NCBI GenBank assembly: GCA_965228435.1 | Contig: OZ245818.1 | Location: 4,092,001 to 4,156,000, forward strand | DNA: 64,000 nucleotides | Origin: Hoeflea_A sp965228435 | Lineage (GTDB): Bacteria; Pseudomonadota; Alphaproteobacteria; Rhizobiales; Rhizobiaceae | Reading direction: 5' to 3' | Shown here: positions 1 to 8,724 of the stretch, one piece after another | How positions within the stretch are numbered: the stretch's first letter is position 1 | Layout: each line of letters opens with the position of its first letter | Position numbers and translations under genes: made by a program | The notes under the pieces: model-generated | Seen by the model: only the letters and a program-made list of their open reading frames with translations | Databases searched by the model: none | What the model was told of the DNA's origin: nothing

Positions 1-390
1 TATGTATGGCGACTGATCCTCGAGGCCTGGGGCGACGATGTGGGCATGAATTACGATCCCAGCCATCTTGTCTGGCAGATGATCGATCAGGACCGCTTCA
101 TTCGCGAATTCGGTTCGCACATGTTGCATGTGCACGCCAAGGACCTGATGATCGACCACGAGGGTCTTTACGAGCGCGGCATCATGTCGGTCGGCATGGG
201 GTGGCAGGTTCCGCGCCTGCCCGGCCTTGGAGATGTCGACTGGCGCACGATATTCGCCGGTCTCTACCGCGCCGGCTATGACGGTCCGGTGATCATTGAA
301 CACGAGGATCGCGATTTCGAAGGCACCGACGACCTGGTGAAAAAGGGGTTCTTGCTCGCGCGTGACGTTCTGCGCCCCTACGTCAAATAG
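1..390 (+). CDS. Sugar phosphate isomerase/epimerase, C-terminal part
   Basis: The reading frame is open from the first base of the window, so only the last 129 residues are present and the start lies upstream. The residues HMLHVHAKD and, later, GYDGPVIIEHED match the metal-binding C-terminal strands of the AP-endonuclease-2 type TIM barrel (xylose isomerase-like family), where His, Asp and Glu bind a divalent metal. Such enzymes interconvert keto-sugars or inositol-type compounds. It ends 44 bases before a sugar-binding-protein gene on the same strand, so it probably belongs to the same catabolic operon. The exact substrate cannot be told from the sequence. Confidence 0.8.
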   Translation, partial: YVWRLILEAWGDDVGMNYDPSHLVWQMIDQDRFIREFGSHMLHVHAKDLMIDHEGLYERGIMSVGMGWQVPRLPGLGDVDWRTIFAGLYRAGYDGPVIIEHEDRDFEGTDDLVKKGFLLARDVLRPYVK

Positions 391-434
391 GTGACGCGAG
401 CCAAAACGCTTCGGCGTATTGATGGAGGAAAAAC

Positions 435-1463
435 ATGATGAAACGACTGCTTTCCGGTGTTCTGGCCGGCGCTTTTGCCGTTGGAATGGCCAGCAGCGCT
501 CTTGCCATGGATTACACGATCGGTGTTTCCAACACGGTGCAGGGCAACGGCTGGCGCGAGGAGATGATTTGCGCCATCAAGGCCCAGGCCTTGGCGTCAG
601 GCAAGGTCAAGTCGCTCAACATCGCTCACCGCAACACCGATGCGGCGGGACAGCTTGAAGACATCCGCAACCTGATTGACGCCGGCGTCGACGCGATCGT
701 GATCAACCCCGCCGATCCTTCCGGCATCAACTCGGCCATCAAGGCGGCCACCGACAAGGGCATCGCCGTTGTCGTCGTCGACCAGGCCGTGACCGAGCCG
801 TCCGCCTATATCCTGTCGAACAACCAGGAAGAATACGCCTATCTTGGCGCGAAATGGCTGTTCGAACAGCTCGACGGCAAGGGCAGCGTTGTCTACATGC
901 GCGGCGCTGCCGGCGCATCGGCCGACGATGATCGGGACAAGGGCTTCAAGCGCGCCTTGGCCGAGTTCCCCGGCATCGAGGTCGGTCATGAAGTCCACAC
1001 CGGTTGGCAGCAGGACCAGGGCAAGCAGCAGATCCTCGACTACATTGCCACGGGCATTCCCTTTGACGGTGTCTGGACCTCCGGCATCGACAACGTGATT
1101 GTCGACGCCTTTGTCGAATCCGACGTGCCGCTTGTGCCGATCGTTGGCGCCGACAATGCCGGATTCGTCGGTCAGCTCAATTCGGTCGATGGTCTGGTGG
1201 GCGCCGCTGTGACCAATCCAGGTTCCGTCGGCGGTGCCGGTGTGACGCTGGCGCTCAAGCTGCTCGACGGCGAGAAGCCGGGCGAGAAGACGGTTCTGGT
1301 CGATCCGCAGCTTTGGCAAAACGTCACCGCTGAGGGCAAGGCGCAGCTCGCTGCGGCGGCTGATCCGTCGCTCGATCCGGAATGGCCCGTGAGCATCATG
1401 ATCCCGGGCTGGACCACCTACAGCAAGGACCAGATTATCGCCTGCAAGGGTCCCGGCGAATAG
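435..1463 (+). CDS. Sugar ABC transporter, periplasmic binding protein
   Basis: This 342-residue protein starts at an ATG preceded by GGAGG 6 bases upstream. Residues 1-24 form a signal peptide (MMKRLL, then a hydrophobic stretch ending in SALA), so it is exported to the periplasm. The remainder reads as a two-lobed periplasmic-binding fold of the ribose/xylose class, with DAGVDAIVINPADPSGI and GIAVVVVDQAV typical of Peripla_BP_4 proteins. It should capture a sugar or sugar-like ligand and deliver it to the two permeases encoded downstream. A strong hairpin with a T-run follows it, which would let this gene be expressed at higher levels than the ATPase gene. The ligand is unknown. Confidence 0.88.
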   Translation: MMKRLLSGVLAGAFAVGMASSALAMDYTIGVSNTVQGNGWREEMICAIKAQALASGKVKSLNIAHRNTDAAGQLEDIRNLIDAGVDAIVINPADPSGINSAIKAATDKGIAVVVVDQAVTEPSAYILSNNQEEYAYLGAKWLFEQLDGKGSVVYMRGAAGASADDDRDKGFKRALAEFPGIEVGHEVHTGWQQDQGKQQILDYIATGIPFDGVWTSGIDNVIVDAFVESDVPLVPIVGADNAGFVGQLNSVDGLVGAAVTNPGSVGGAGVTLALKLLDGEKPGEKTVLVDPQLWQNVTAEGKAQLAAAADPSLDPEWPVSIMIPGWTTYSKDQIIACKGPGE

Positions 1464-1480
1464 TCCATCCTTTCCTCCCG

Positions 1481-1531
1481 CGGGCGGCAGTTGAGCTTGT
1501 ATCTCTCCCAAAGCTGCCGCCCGTTGTTTTT
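1481..1531 (+). terminator. Intra-operon hairpin with T-run
   Basis: CGGGCGGCAG (1481-1490) pairs perfectly with CTGCCGCCCG (1514-1523) around a 23-base loop and is followed by TTGTTTTT. It lies between the binding-protein gene and the ATPase gene. It probably acts as a partial terminator or mRNA 3' stabiliser that raises binding-protein output relative to the membrane parts. Confidence 0.7.
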
Positions 1532-1551
1532 GACGGTTGAAAGCCCGCACG

Positions 1552-3075
1552 ATGGCGACTGAGCCCCTCCTAGAAGCCTCCGGCGTCGCCAAGAGTTTCG
1601 GTGCCGTGGCCGCTCTGCGCGACGCGTCGATGCAGGTGGCCGCTGGTGAGGTTGTCGCCCTGATGGGCGCCAATGGTGCCGGCAAGTCGACCCTCGTCAA
1701 GATTTTGACCGGTGCGATCCGACCGGACACCGGCAGTATTCGCATCCGCGGACGCGAGCACCGTGTCCATTCGCCGGCCGAGGCGCGCCAGACCGGGCTT
1801 GTGCCGGTCTACCAGGAACCGTCGCTGATCCCGGATCTCGATGTCGCCGCGAACCTTCGGCTCAGCCGCACGCCGGTCGAGCCGTTTCGGCACTGGGTGT
1901 CGGAACTTGGCATCGCCAATCTCGACATGGCGGAAACCGTGTTGCGGTTGCCGCTGGCGACATTACGCATCCTCGACCTGGCGCGGGCTCTGGCGAGCGA
2001 GCCGGACGTGCTGCTGCTCGACGAGATGACCGCGGCACTCCCCACCGACCTGGTGGAACGCGTGCTCAAGGTGGTCAGGCAACAGTGCGAACATGATCGC
2101 TCGGTCATCTACATTTCGCACCGCTTTGCCGAGATTTCCGCCTTGTGCGACCGGGCGACGGTGCTGCGTGACGGAGAGACCGTCGGTACCGTCGATATCG
2201 CGGAGGGGACCGAGGATCAGATCGTTGAAATGATGCTGGGTGCGCCGGTCAAGGCCAGCGAAGCAGTTGCACGCAAGGAACGGCCCATTCAGGCCGATGC
2301 CGAAGCAGCCATTCCGCGCCTGCGGGTGCAGGGCCTGGCGGCGGGCACCAAACTCTCTGACGTTTCCTTCGACATGCATGCCGGCGAAGTGCTGGGTGTC
2401 GTGGCTCTTGAGGGCCAGGGCCAGGACGAGCTCTTCGAGGTGCTGGCCGGCTTCGAGAAGCCAAGCGGCGGGCGCATCGAGATCGACGGGCGCGACGTGC
2501 GGTTCCATCACCCGGCCGATGCCATTGCGGCCGGCCATGTCTATGTGCCTGGCGACCGTGCCGATGCGCTTCTCATGCAACGGTCGGTGCGCGAGAACAT
2601 TGCATTGCCCTTCTATACCCGCCCGAGCCTGTGGGGAAACATTCGCATGGGCCGGGAGAAGGCCAAGGTCGATGCCGCCATCGAACGGCTGCAGATCGAC
2701 ACCCGTGCCCAGGGTGAGGTGCAGCGGCTTTCCGGTGGCAACCAGCAGAAGGTGACCATTGCTCGATGGATCGCGTCGGGCGTTCGCACCCTGTTGTGTT
2801 TCGATCCGACGCGCGGCATCGACATCCGCACTAAGCGCGAAATCTATCCGCTGTTGCGCGAGCTCGCCGAGCAGGGGTCCTCGGTGTTGCTCTACACGTC
2901 CGAGCTGGAAGAAGTGCAACTGGCCTGCGACCGGGCGGTCGTGATCTTCAACGGCCAGGTGGTCGATATCATCGACGCCGCCGACGCCGATGAAGCAACC
3001 CTGATGCGCGCGGCCTACGGTTTGACGGGCGATGCCCCGGCATCGCCATCGGCCCAAGCCCCGGAGGTGTCGTGA
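1552..3075 (+). CDS. Sugar ABC transporter ATP-binding protein (RbsA/XylG-like)
   Basis: This is a double-domain ATPase of 507 residues counted from the ATG; a TTG 15 bases upstream is an alternative start, and neither has a good Shine-Dalgarno. The first half carries Walker A GANGAGKST, Walker B DVLLLDEMTAAL and the H-loop IYISHRF, but its signature loop is degenerate (LPLATLRILDLARAL). The second half has the degenerate Walker A normal for this family (LEGQGQDE) and an intact LSGGNQQKVTIARW signature. It powers uptake through the two adjoining permeases on the cytoplasmic side. The next gene starts inside its stop codon region, indicating translational coupling. Confidence 0.9.
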   Translation: MATEPLLEASGVAKSFGAVAALRDASMQVAAGEVVALMGANGAGKSTLVKILTGAIRPDTGSIRIRGREHRVHSPAEARQTGLVPVYQEPSLIPDLDVAANLRLSRTPVEPFRHWVSELGIANLDMAETVLRLPLATLRILDLARALASEPDVLLLDEMTAALPTDLVERVLKVVRQQCEHDRSVIYISHRFAEISALCDRATVLRDGETVGTVDIAEGTEDQIVEMMLGAPVKASEAVARKERPIQADAEAAIPRLRVQGLAAGTKLSDVSFDMHAGEVLGVVALEGQGQDELFEVLAGFEKPSGGRIEIDGRDVRFHHPADAIAAGHVYVPGDRADALLMQRSVRENIALPFYTRPSLWGNIRMGREKAKVDAAIERLQIDTRAQGEVQRLSGGNQQKVTIARWIASGVRTLLCFDPTRGIDIRTKREIYPLLRELAEQGSSVLLYTSELEEVQLACDRAVVIFNGQVVDIIDAADADEATLMRAAYGLTGDAPASPSAQAPEVS

Positions 3076-4022
3076 CCCGCTTCCTGCGCAGCCATTACTG
3101 GATCATCGGCCTGTTCGTCATGCTCGGCCTGTTGCTGGTTGCGACAAAGGTGATCCAGCCCAATTACGGGGCGTCGGGGCTTGAATCGCTTGCCCGTGCG
3201 GCGCTGCCTTTTGCCTTCGCGGCCGCCGCACAGGCGGTGGTCGTCATTGCCGGAGGGATCGATCTTTCCATCGCATCGATGATGGCGGTGACCAGCGTCA
3301 CGGCGGCGGTGCTCATGGAAGGGTCGAGCGAGGGTTTTGCCGTTCCGGTTGTTCTTTTCGTGCTGGTCCTTGGCGCTGCCATGGGCACCATCAATGGCTT
3401 GCTGATCGTCATCACCCGGGTGCCCGATATCGTTGTCACCCTGGCGATGCTTTTTGTCTGGGAAGGCGTTGCGCTGCTGATCCTGAAGGCCCCGGGCGGG
3501 GCGGCGGCGGAATGGCTGAAGGGCCTGATGGTAGGCCAGTTCATCATCCCGTGGATCCCGAAGGCACTGGTGCTTCTCGTCGTGTGTCTCGCCGTTGTGT
3601 GGATACCGTTTCGCCTGTCGCGCTTCGGTCTGTCGGTCTATGCCATCGGCAGCGACAGCCTTGCCGCCTTCCGGACCGGGGTTGCCGTCAATCGGGTCAA
3701 AATTGGCGCCTATGCAATGGCCGGGCTGTTTGCCGCCATGGGCGGGCTGGTGCTGACCATGAGCACCGGCATCGGAGCGCCCATTCCCGGGCCCTATCTC
3801 CTGGCCAGCGTTGCGGCGGTCGTGCTGGGTGGCGTGGTGCTGGGCGGCGGCCGCGGCGGCCTGCTCGGACCGATCATTGCCGTCTTCATCCTGCGCCTCG
3901 TGCGCACCGATCTGACATTTCTGTCCGTGGATCCCAATGTCACGACAATCGTCGAAGGAACCATCATGGTCGTCGTCGTGATGATTGGTGGCCTGCTTGC
4001 CGTTAGGAGGCGAAGAGCATGA
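3072..4022 (+). CDS. Sugar ABC transporter permease 1 (RbsC-like)
   Basis: This 316-residue, highly hydrophobic protein starts with GTG in a GTGA overlap with the ATPase gene. It has the features of the BPD_transp_2 (RbsC/XylH) family: IAGGIDLSIASMMAV near residue 60, the cytoplasmic-loop region GLSVYAIGSDSLAAFRTG, and a Gly-rich segment VVLGGVVLGGGRGGLLGP before the last helices. About eight to ten membrane segments are expected. It would form half of the inner-membrane channel, with the next gene supplying the other half. It ends in an ATGA overlap with that gene. Confidence 0.88.
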   Translation: MTRFLRSHYWIIGLFVMLGLLLVATKVIQPNYGASGLESLARAALPFAFAAAAQAVVVIAGGIDLSIASMMAVTSVTAAVLMEGSSEGFAVPVVLFVLVLGAAMGTINGLLIVITRVPDIVVTLAMLFVWEGVALLILKAPGGAAAEWLKGLMVGQFIIPWIPKALVLLVVCLAVVWIPFRLSRFGLSVYAIGSDSLAAFRTGVAVNRVKIGAYAMAGLFAAMGGLVLTMSTGIGAPIPGPYLLASVAAVVLGGVVLGGGRGGLLGPIIAVFILRLVRTDLTFLSVDPNVTTIVEGTIMVVVVMIGGLLAVRRRRA

Positions 4023-4999
4023 GCGTCGCGACCGAACCGGAGCTGAGCCTGGCAAAACGAACACGGCGTTTCATGCGCGATTATCCGTTGGTCCCGCTGA
4101 TCGTCCTTTTGGTCATGCTGGTGATTGTTCTGGAAATCATGCGGCCTGGCATCGTCAACGAACGCTGGATCGGCAACACCATCAAATTTGCCATACCGCT
4201 GGCCATGCTGGCTGCCTGCCAGACGCTGACCATGCTGACCGGCGGTATCGACCTTTCGGTCGGCATTATCGCCACGATCAGTGCTTTCGTGGTGGCGACC
4301 CAGGTGGCGATTTTCGGGACGCCCGGGGCCATTATCATCGCGCTTATGCCGGCCTTGCTCATCGGGCTTGCCAACGGCATCGGCGTCGGGCTGTTTCGCG
4401 TGCACCCGCTGATCATGACGCTTGGGACCGGGTTGATCGGAACGGGCTGCCTGCAGGTCTATCAACGCACGGTGATCGCCACCGGGTCGACCGTGCCCGA
4501 GATTCTCGCCTGGCTTGGCACCGGCCGCACCGCCGGGGTGCCGCATTCGCTGATTGTTTTTCTGCCGCTTGCGGCCGCGATCATCTACGGCCTGCGGCGC
4601 ACGGGCTTTGGCCGTCTGCTTTATGCGCTTGGCGAAAACGAGGATGCCGCGCGGCTTGCCGGCGTGCGCGCCTGGCAGGTGATCATTGCGCTCTACATGC
4701 TCTCCGGACTGCTGGCCGGCATCACCGGGCTGATCTATGTCGGCCTGATCAAGGCGCCATCGCTGTCGCTGGCGGTGCCGTTGCTCCTGCCTTCGGTGGC
4801 GGCGGCGGTCATCGGCGGCACCTCGATTTTCGGCGGCCGCGGCACCTATTCGGGGACGATCGTCGGGGCCCTGATCCTGACCGTCATGACCACGATGCTG
4901 ACGGTGTTGCGCATGCCGGAGGGCTCACGGCGCATCATGTTCGGTGTGATTATCCTGGCGGTGACCGCCGTCTATGTGCGCATTACCGAGGATTCTTAA
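4019..4999 (+). CDS. Sugar ABC transporter permease 2 (RbsC-like)
   Basis: This 326-residue membrane protein of the same BPD_transp_2 family overlaps the previous permease by 4 bases (ATGA). TMLTGGIDLSVGIIATI, RRTGFGRLLYALGENEDAARLAGV and AAVIGGTSIFGGRGTYSGT are the diagnostic family segments. After about 35 mostly polar residues the helices begin. Two distinct permeases imply a heterodimeric channel. Its stop overlaps by 4 bases the end of the convergent gene at 4996-6078, so no terminator fits between them. Confidence 0.88.
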   Translation: MSVATEPELSLAKRTRRFMRDYPLVPLIVLLVMLVIVLEIMRPGIVNERWIGNTIKFAIPLAMLAACQTLTMLTGGIDLSVGIIATISAFVVATQVAIFGTPGAIIIALMPALLIGLANGIGVGLFRVHPLIMTLGTGLIGTGCLQVYQRTVIATGSTVPEILAWLGTGRTAGVPHSLIVFLPLAAAIIYGLRRTGFGRLLYALGENEDAARLAGVRAWQVIIALYMLSGLLAGITGLIYVGLIKAPSLSLAVPLLLPSVAAAVIGGTSIFGGRGTYSGTIVGALILTVMTTMLTVLRMPEGSRRIMFGVIILAVTAVYVRITEDS

Positions 5000-6078
5000 A
5001 GCCCGAAATGGGTTCCGTCGAAGGGCAGGGTGATTGCGTCACCACCGATATCGCGCAGGACCAGAATGGACTTGAACGGCTGGATGTCGGCAACCTCCGT
5101 CCAACCGGGCGGGACGGCAATGGCGCCGAAGCCGTAGCGAATGTCCGCATCGTCGTCGCCGAGTTCGAGCCCCATCGCGAGCCCTTCCTCAGATAGCCCC
5201 GAAGCGCTGTCGAAATGTCCGCTGGCATGGCAACTCGTTGCCACCTCTTCAATGCCGAGAACATTGGTATGCCGTCCAAGCCACGGCGCATAATGGCGAC
5301 CGCCGTTGCTCATCCACAGGATGGTTTCCGGCAGACGGCGGGCGTCCTTGATTGCAAAAAACAGGAATCCATCACGAATAGCGAGCGCCGCCGACCAACC
5401 CAGCGACCCGTCGGCTTCGGCCAGGGTGACGATATCCTCATGACCGCTGTCGAATGGGTAGGAGCGGGCGTCGACGTTCTGACCGTCGGCTGTGAGGACC
5501 TGCGACAGGGATTTGAACCGTTGCGGATAGGACAGCGACGACCGGCCTCGCTCCGGGTCCGTTTCAACGGGGACGTTCGGCGCAACTCCGAAACGCTTCT
5601 CGGAAAAACTCAGCCGGACGCCGCCGGGAACGTGGATCATGGCATGATGGCCAATCGGCAGATGTCCATGGCCGCCGGCGAAATGGTGGCTCTGATACAC
5701 AAACGGATGGCCCGGTCGCAGGGTCAGCCGCTTGGTCAGCCGCGCGCCGAGAATGTCCTCCTGCAGACGGTAGGTTGCGGTAATGGCGCCTTCCGGTTCC
5801 GATGCGGTCGCATCAGCAATCCACGTGCCGTTGGCGCTCCAACCGTGTATCGGCAAGCCCGGTCGGCTGGAAAAGGGTGCACAGAAGAAATCGCCGGCCA
5901 GTCGGGTTTCAACCGGGGCAACCGAGTCCGGCAAAGCCTCTCCGCTTGCCACCCAGGGTGCCTTGTGCAGGGGCCTCAGTGTTGTGCCATCCCGATTGAT
6001 CGCGATGCTGTCGATGCGGCCGCCGGATGGATCGACATGCAGTTCGATCCCGGGGACAGCGTGTCGGTCAAGAGTCAT
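4996..6078 (-). CDS. Galactose-mutarotase-like protein, aldose epimerase superfamily
   Basis: This 360-residue protein begins at the ATG at 6078, which overlaps the stop of the LacI regulator gene (ATGA). A longer open frame to 6348 lies inside the regulator gene and is not credible. The protein has the feel of the galactose mutarotase-like beta-sandwich: repeated beta stretches, a His-containing LPIGHHAMIHVPG segment, WMSNGGRHYAPW and GIEE. Members act on sugar anomers or are uncharacterised carbohydrate-binding proteins. Being coupled to a sugar-type LacI regulator and facing a sugar ABC operon supports a role in the same pathway. I did not identify the exact subfamily, and catalysis is unproven. 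Confidence 0.6.
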   Translation of the reverse strand: MTLDRHAVPGIELHVDPSGGRIDSIAINRDGTTLRPLHKAPWVASGEALPDSVAPVETRLAGDFFCAPFSSRPGLPIHGWSANGTWIADATASEPEGAITATYRLQEDILGARLTKRLTLRPGHPFVYQSHHFAGGHGHLPIGHHAMIHVPGGVRLSFSEKRFGVAPNVPVETDPERGRSSLSYPQRFKSLSQVLTADGQNVDARSYPFDSGHEDIVTLAEADGSLGWSAALAIRDGFLFFAIKDARRLPETILWMSNGGRHYAPWLGRHTNVLGIEEVATSCHASGHFDSASGLSEEGLAMGLELGDDDADIRYGFGAIAVPPGWTEVADIQPFKSILVLRDIGGDAITLPFDGTHFGL

Positions 6079-7100
6079 GGTTCCACCGGAAGGTTTTCGG
6101 GAAAGATCGCCTGAATGCGGATGGCTGGCCAGCGGTTTGTCGTGCCGGGTTTCAAGGCGGCGATCATGCGATCGACCGCCTGATCGGCCATGACGGACGT
6201 ATCCTCGTCGATGACCGCATCGAGCACGCCGTCGAGCAGAAAGCCACGCGTATCCGTCGACAGCCCATGCGCGATGGAAATCACGGTGTCCGCCCGACCG
6301 GTGTCGATCAGCGCACGGGCGACACCGGGTTGACCGGCGCCGATACAATAGATCGCATTAAGGTCGGGGTGCGCCTCAAGGATGGCACAGCTCTCCGCAT
6401 GTGCGGTATCGACGTCTTCGTGAACCTCTCGCTCGGCGACGATTTTCAAATCGGGAAAACGCTCGCGCAGCACGCTGCGGAATCCCATCTCCCGCTCTTC
6501 ATGGCCGTGATAGGCGCGGGCACCGAGGATCAGTGCGGCTTTGGCCGATCCGACAGGCAGAAGCCGGCCCGTCAGATATCCGGCCAGGCGCCCCGCGGCA
6601 CGGTTGTCGACTCCGACATAGGCGGCTCGGGGCACCTGACGAATGTCGGAGGCAATGGCCGCCACCACGATCCCCCGGTCGCACAGCCTGCGTACTGCGG
6701 CGCGAATGGTCGGATGGTCGAGCGCAATCAGCCCGACCGCCCGGCTGGTTTCCGCCAGTGCATCGAGCTTTGCGGCGACGTCGGTGACATCGATGCCGGC
6801 CATGTGATGGATTGCAGCTCGAACGCCTTCGCTCCGGTGGGCTTTGGCCTCCAGATTGCCGATCAACTGCGACATGAACGCGTTGCGGCTGTCGGGGATG
6901 ACAAAATCGAGTTGCAGTTCATCCTGCGCGGACGGCGCTGCGTCTGCACCTTCACCGGCCAGTTCGGCCATGACAGAGAGCACATGCCGACGGGTGTGAT
7001 CCTGGACGCCAATCCGATTGTTGATGACGCGATCGACCGTCGCTTTCGAAACGCCGGCCTTTTCGGAAATCTCTTTCAGTTTTGGGCGCCGTGTCGACAC
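6075..7100 (-). CDS. LacI-family transcriptional regulator
   Basis: This 341-residue protein starts with GTG at 7100 behind a GGAGAGGTG ribosome site. Residues 7-50 form the LacI helix-turn-helix and hinge (KLKEISEKAGVSKATVDRVI followed by a DHTRRHVLSVMAEL helix). The rest is a periplasmic-binding-like effector domain with ALDHPTIRAAVRRLCDRGI and YCIGAGQPGVARALIDTG. It probably represses the divergent oxygenase operon and/or the sugar transport genes and responds to a sugar. Its neighbour downstream is translationally coupled. The intergenic region to 7303 holds candidate operators. Confidence 0.85.
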   Translation of the reverse strand: MSTRRPKLKEISEKAGVSKATVDRVINNRIGVQDHTRRHVLSVMAELAGEGADAAPSAQDELQLDFVIPDSRNAFMSQLIGNLEAKAHRSEGVRAAIHHMAGIDVTDVAAKLDALAETSRAVGLIALDHPTIRAAVRRLCDRGIVVAAIASDIRQVPRAAYVGVDNRAAGRLAGYLTGRLLPVGSAKAALILGARAYHGHEEREMGFRSVLRERFPDLKIVAEREVHEDVDTAHAESCAILEAHPDLNAIYCIGAGQPGVARALIDTGRADTVISIAHGLSTDTRGFLLDGVLDAVIDEDTSVMADQAVDRMIAALKPGTTNRWPAIRIQAIFPENLPVEP

Positions 7101-7150
7101 TTCGTTTCACCTCTCCGCGAGACAAGAATAGCGCGGTACGCATTGGATGT

Positions 7151-7290
7151 AACCTCAAAATGAGGTTTTTCTCTCCATTTTTTGACGGTTTTCGATATTT
7201 GAAAGGCAATTTGAGGTGTTTTGTGCCGGACCCGCCTTGACAGGACCTTGAATTCGGCTCTTTGCTGGGTGCAAGCGCATCAATTTGAGG
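7151..7290 (+). promoter_or_regulatory. Candidate LacI operators between divergent genes
   Basis: AACCTCA-AAA-TGAGGTT (7151-7167) is a perfect 7-base inverted repeat 50 bases upstream of the LacI gene. The half-site recurs in CAATTTGAGG at 7207-7216 and again at 7281-7290, the latter just upstream of the desaturase ATG. A TTGACA hexamer at 7237-7242 could be the -35 box of the rightward operon, but no good -10 box follows. Spacing and repetition suggest that the LacI protein controls both directions. Confidence 0.5.
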
Positions 7291-7302
7291 CGATCGACTC
7301 CT

Positions 7303-8382
7303 ATGGAACCGACGGCAAGGGACTACAGCCTGGTAGGGCGTGACGGGGTGCTGGCCGAGGAGAACGGGCTCGCTTCGGCAAATTGGTATTCCTGTGAGAT
7401 CGATCGCAAGACGATGAAGAGCCTGATGCGGCGCTCTGACGGTCCGGCCCTGCGTGACACGGCGATTTGGATCGGCGCGTTGGTGCTTTCCGGTGCGGGT
7501 GGCATCACTTTCTGGGGCACCTGGTGGTGCGTGCCGTTTTTCGTCGTCTATGGGCTGCTCTATGGGTCATCCTCGGACAGCCGCTGGCACGAGAGCGGCC
7601 ACGGGACGGCTTTTCGCACGTTGTGGATGAACGACGTTCTCTACTACGTGGCCAGTTTCATGATCTTCCGCGAACCGACCATCTGGCGCTGGAGCCACAC
7701 GCGCCACCATACCGACACGATCATCGTCGGACGCGATCCGGAGATTGCCGCGCCGCGTCCGCCGGATATCGCCACTCTGTTGCTGAACCTTTTTGCGCTG
7801 CGCAGCAGCCTCAAGACGATGAAAGCGCTGTTTCTGCACGCCGGTGGCCGTTTGAGCGATGAGGAAAAGACCTTCGTTCCGGAATCGGAAAGGTGGAAGG
7901 TCTATCTGATTGCGCGGATCTATCTGGCGATCCTGGCTGTTGTGGCTGCGGCCTGCCTTGCTCTGCAATCGATTCTGCCGGCGATGCTTATCGGCCTGCC
8001 GACGATCTATGGCGGGTTTCTCACGGTGTATTTCGGTGTCACCCAGCATGCCGGCCTGGCGGAGGACGTGCTCGATCACCGGCTGAACTCACGCACGATC
8101 TACATGAACCCGCTGTTCCGTTTTCTCTACTGGAACATGAACTACCACATTGAGCACCACATGTTTCCGATGGTGCCCTATCACGCTCTGCCGCGGCTGC
8201 ACGAGCTGATCAAGGACGACTGCCCGGAGCCCTATCCCAGCACCATCGCCGCCTATCGGGAAATCATTCCGACGCTGCTCAAGCAGGTGCGCGATCCTGG
8301 GTATTTCGTTGAACGGGTCCTGCCAGACAGCTCCAAGGCGGTTCCATACAACCACGGTACGCAATTCAAGCCGGCTGAATAG
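7303..8382 (+). CDS. Membrane fatty-acid-desaturase-like di-iron oxygenase
   Basis: The protein has 359 residues from the ATG at 7303; an in-frame TTG at 7285 is possible, but GAGG at 7287 suits the ATG. It shows the three histidine clusters of integral-membrane di-iron desaturases and hydroxylases: HESGH, HTRHH and NYHIEHH, with hydrophobic helices between them. Such enzymes use O2 and two electrons to desaturate or hydroxylate. The next two genes encode a Rieske ferredoxin and a ferredoxin reductase, which can supply the electrons, so the three together form a complete three-component oxygenase. The sugar-type neighbours make an ordinary lipid desaturase role uncertain. Confidence 0.82.
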   Translation: MEPTARDYSLVGRDGVLAEENGLASANWYSCEIDRKTMKSLMRRSDGPALRDTAIWIGALVLSGAGGITFWGTWWCVPFFVVYGLLYGSSSDSRWHESGHGTAFRTLWMNDVLYYVASFMIFREPTIWRWSHTRHHTDTIIVGRDPEIAAPRPPDIATLLLNLFALRSSLKTMKALFLHAGGRLSDEEKTFVPESERWKVYLIARIYLAILAVVAAACLALQSILPAMLIGLPTIYGGFLTVYFGVTQHAGLAEDVLDHRLNSRTIYMNPLFRFLYWNMNYHIEHHMFPMVPYHALPRLHELIKDDCPEPYPSTIAAYREIIPTLLKQVRDPGYFVERVLPDSSKAVPYNHGTQFKPAE

Positions 8383-8401
8383 CCGGCGAAGGGAGGGGTT
8401 T

Positions 8402-8719
8402 TTGAGCGACAATTGGATCGATGCCTGCGCAGTCGACGATATCGAGGAGGAAGACGTCCTCGGCTTTGAGCACGATGGCCATGCCTATGCGCTTTACCGG
8501 ACGTTGGACGATCGGTTTTTCTGCACCGACGGCCTGTGCACCCATGAGCAGGTGCACCTGTGCGACGGGCTGGTTATGGACACCATCATCGAGTGCCCGA
8601 TGCACAATGGCCGCTTCGATTTCATCACGGGCAAGGCCAAGGGCGCACCGGTCTGCATCGACCTGAAGACATATGCGACAGACGTGCGCGATGGTCGCCT
8701 GTTCATCAAAACGGGCTGA
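8402..8719 (+). CDS. Rieske-type [2Fe-2S] ferredoxin
   Basis: This 105-residue soluble protein starts at a TTG preceded by GGGAGGGG at 8391-8398; no ATG exists in a sensible place. The cluster ligands are visible as CTHEQVHLCDG (Cys-x-His) and CPMHNG (Cys-x2-His), 17-18 residues apart, as in MocE/NaphAb-type ferredoxins. The fold length fits the family. It should carry electrons from the reductase encoded 5 bases downstream to the di-iron oxygenase encoded upstream. Confidence 0.85.
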   Translation: MSDNWIDACAVDDIEEEDVLGFEHDGHAYALYRTLDDRFFCTDGLCTHEQVHLCDGLVMDTIIECPMHNGRFDFITGKAKGAPVCIDLKTYATDVRDGRLFIKTG

Positions 8720-8724
8720 TCCGG

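Noticed and set aside
4996..6348. Longer version of the mutarotase-like gene starting inside the LacI regulator gene
   Set aside because: The extra N-terminal 90 residues lie within the regulator coding sequence in another frame and are Arg-rich shadow sequence; the ATG at 6078 in an ATGA overlap is the natural start.
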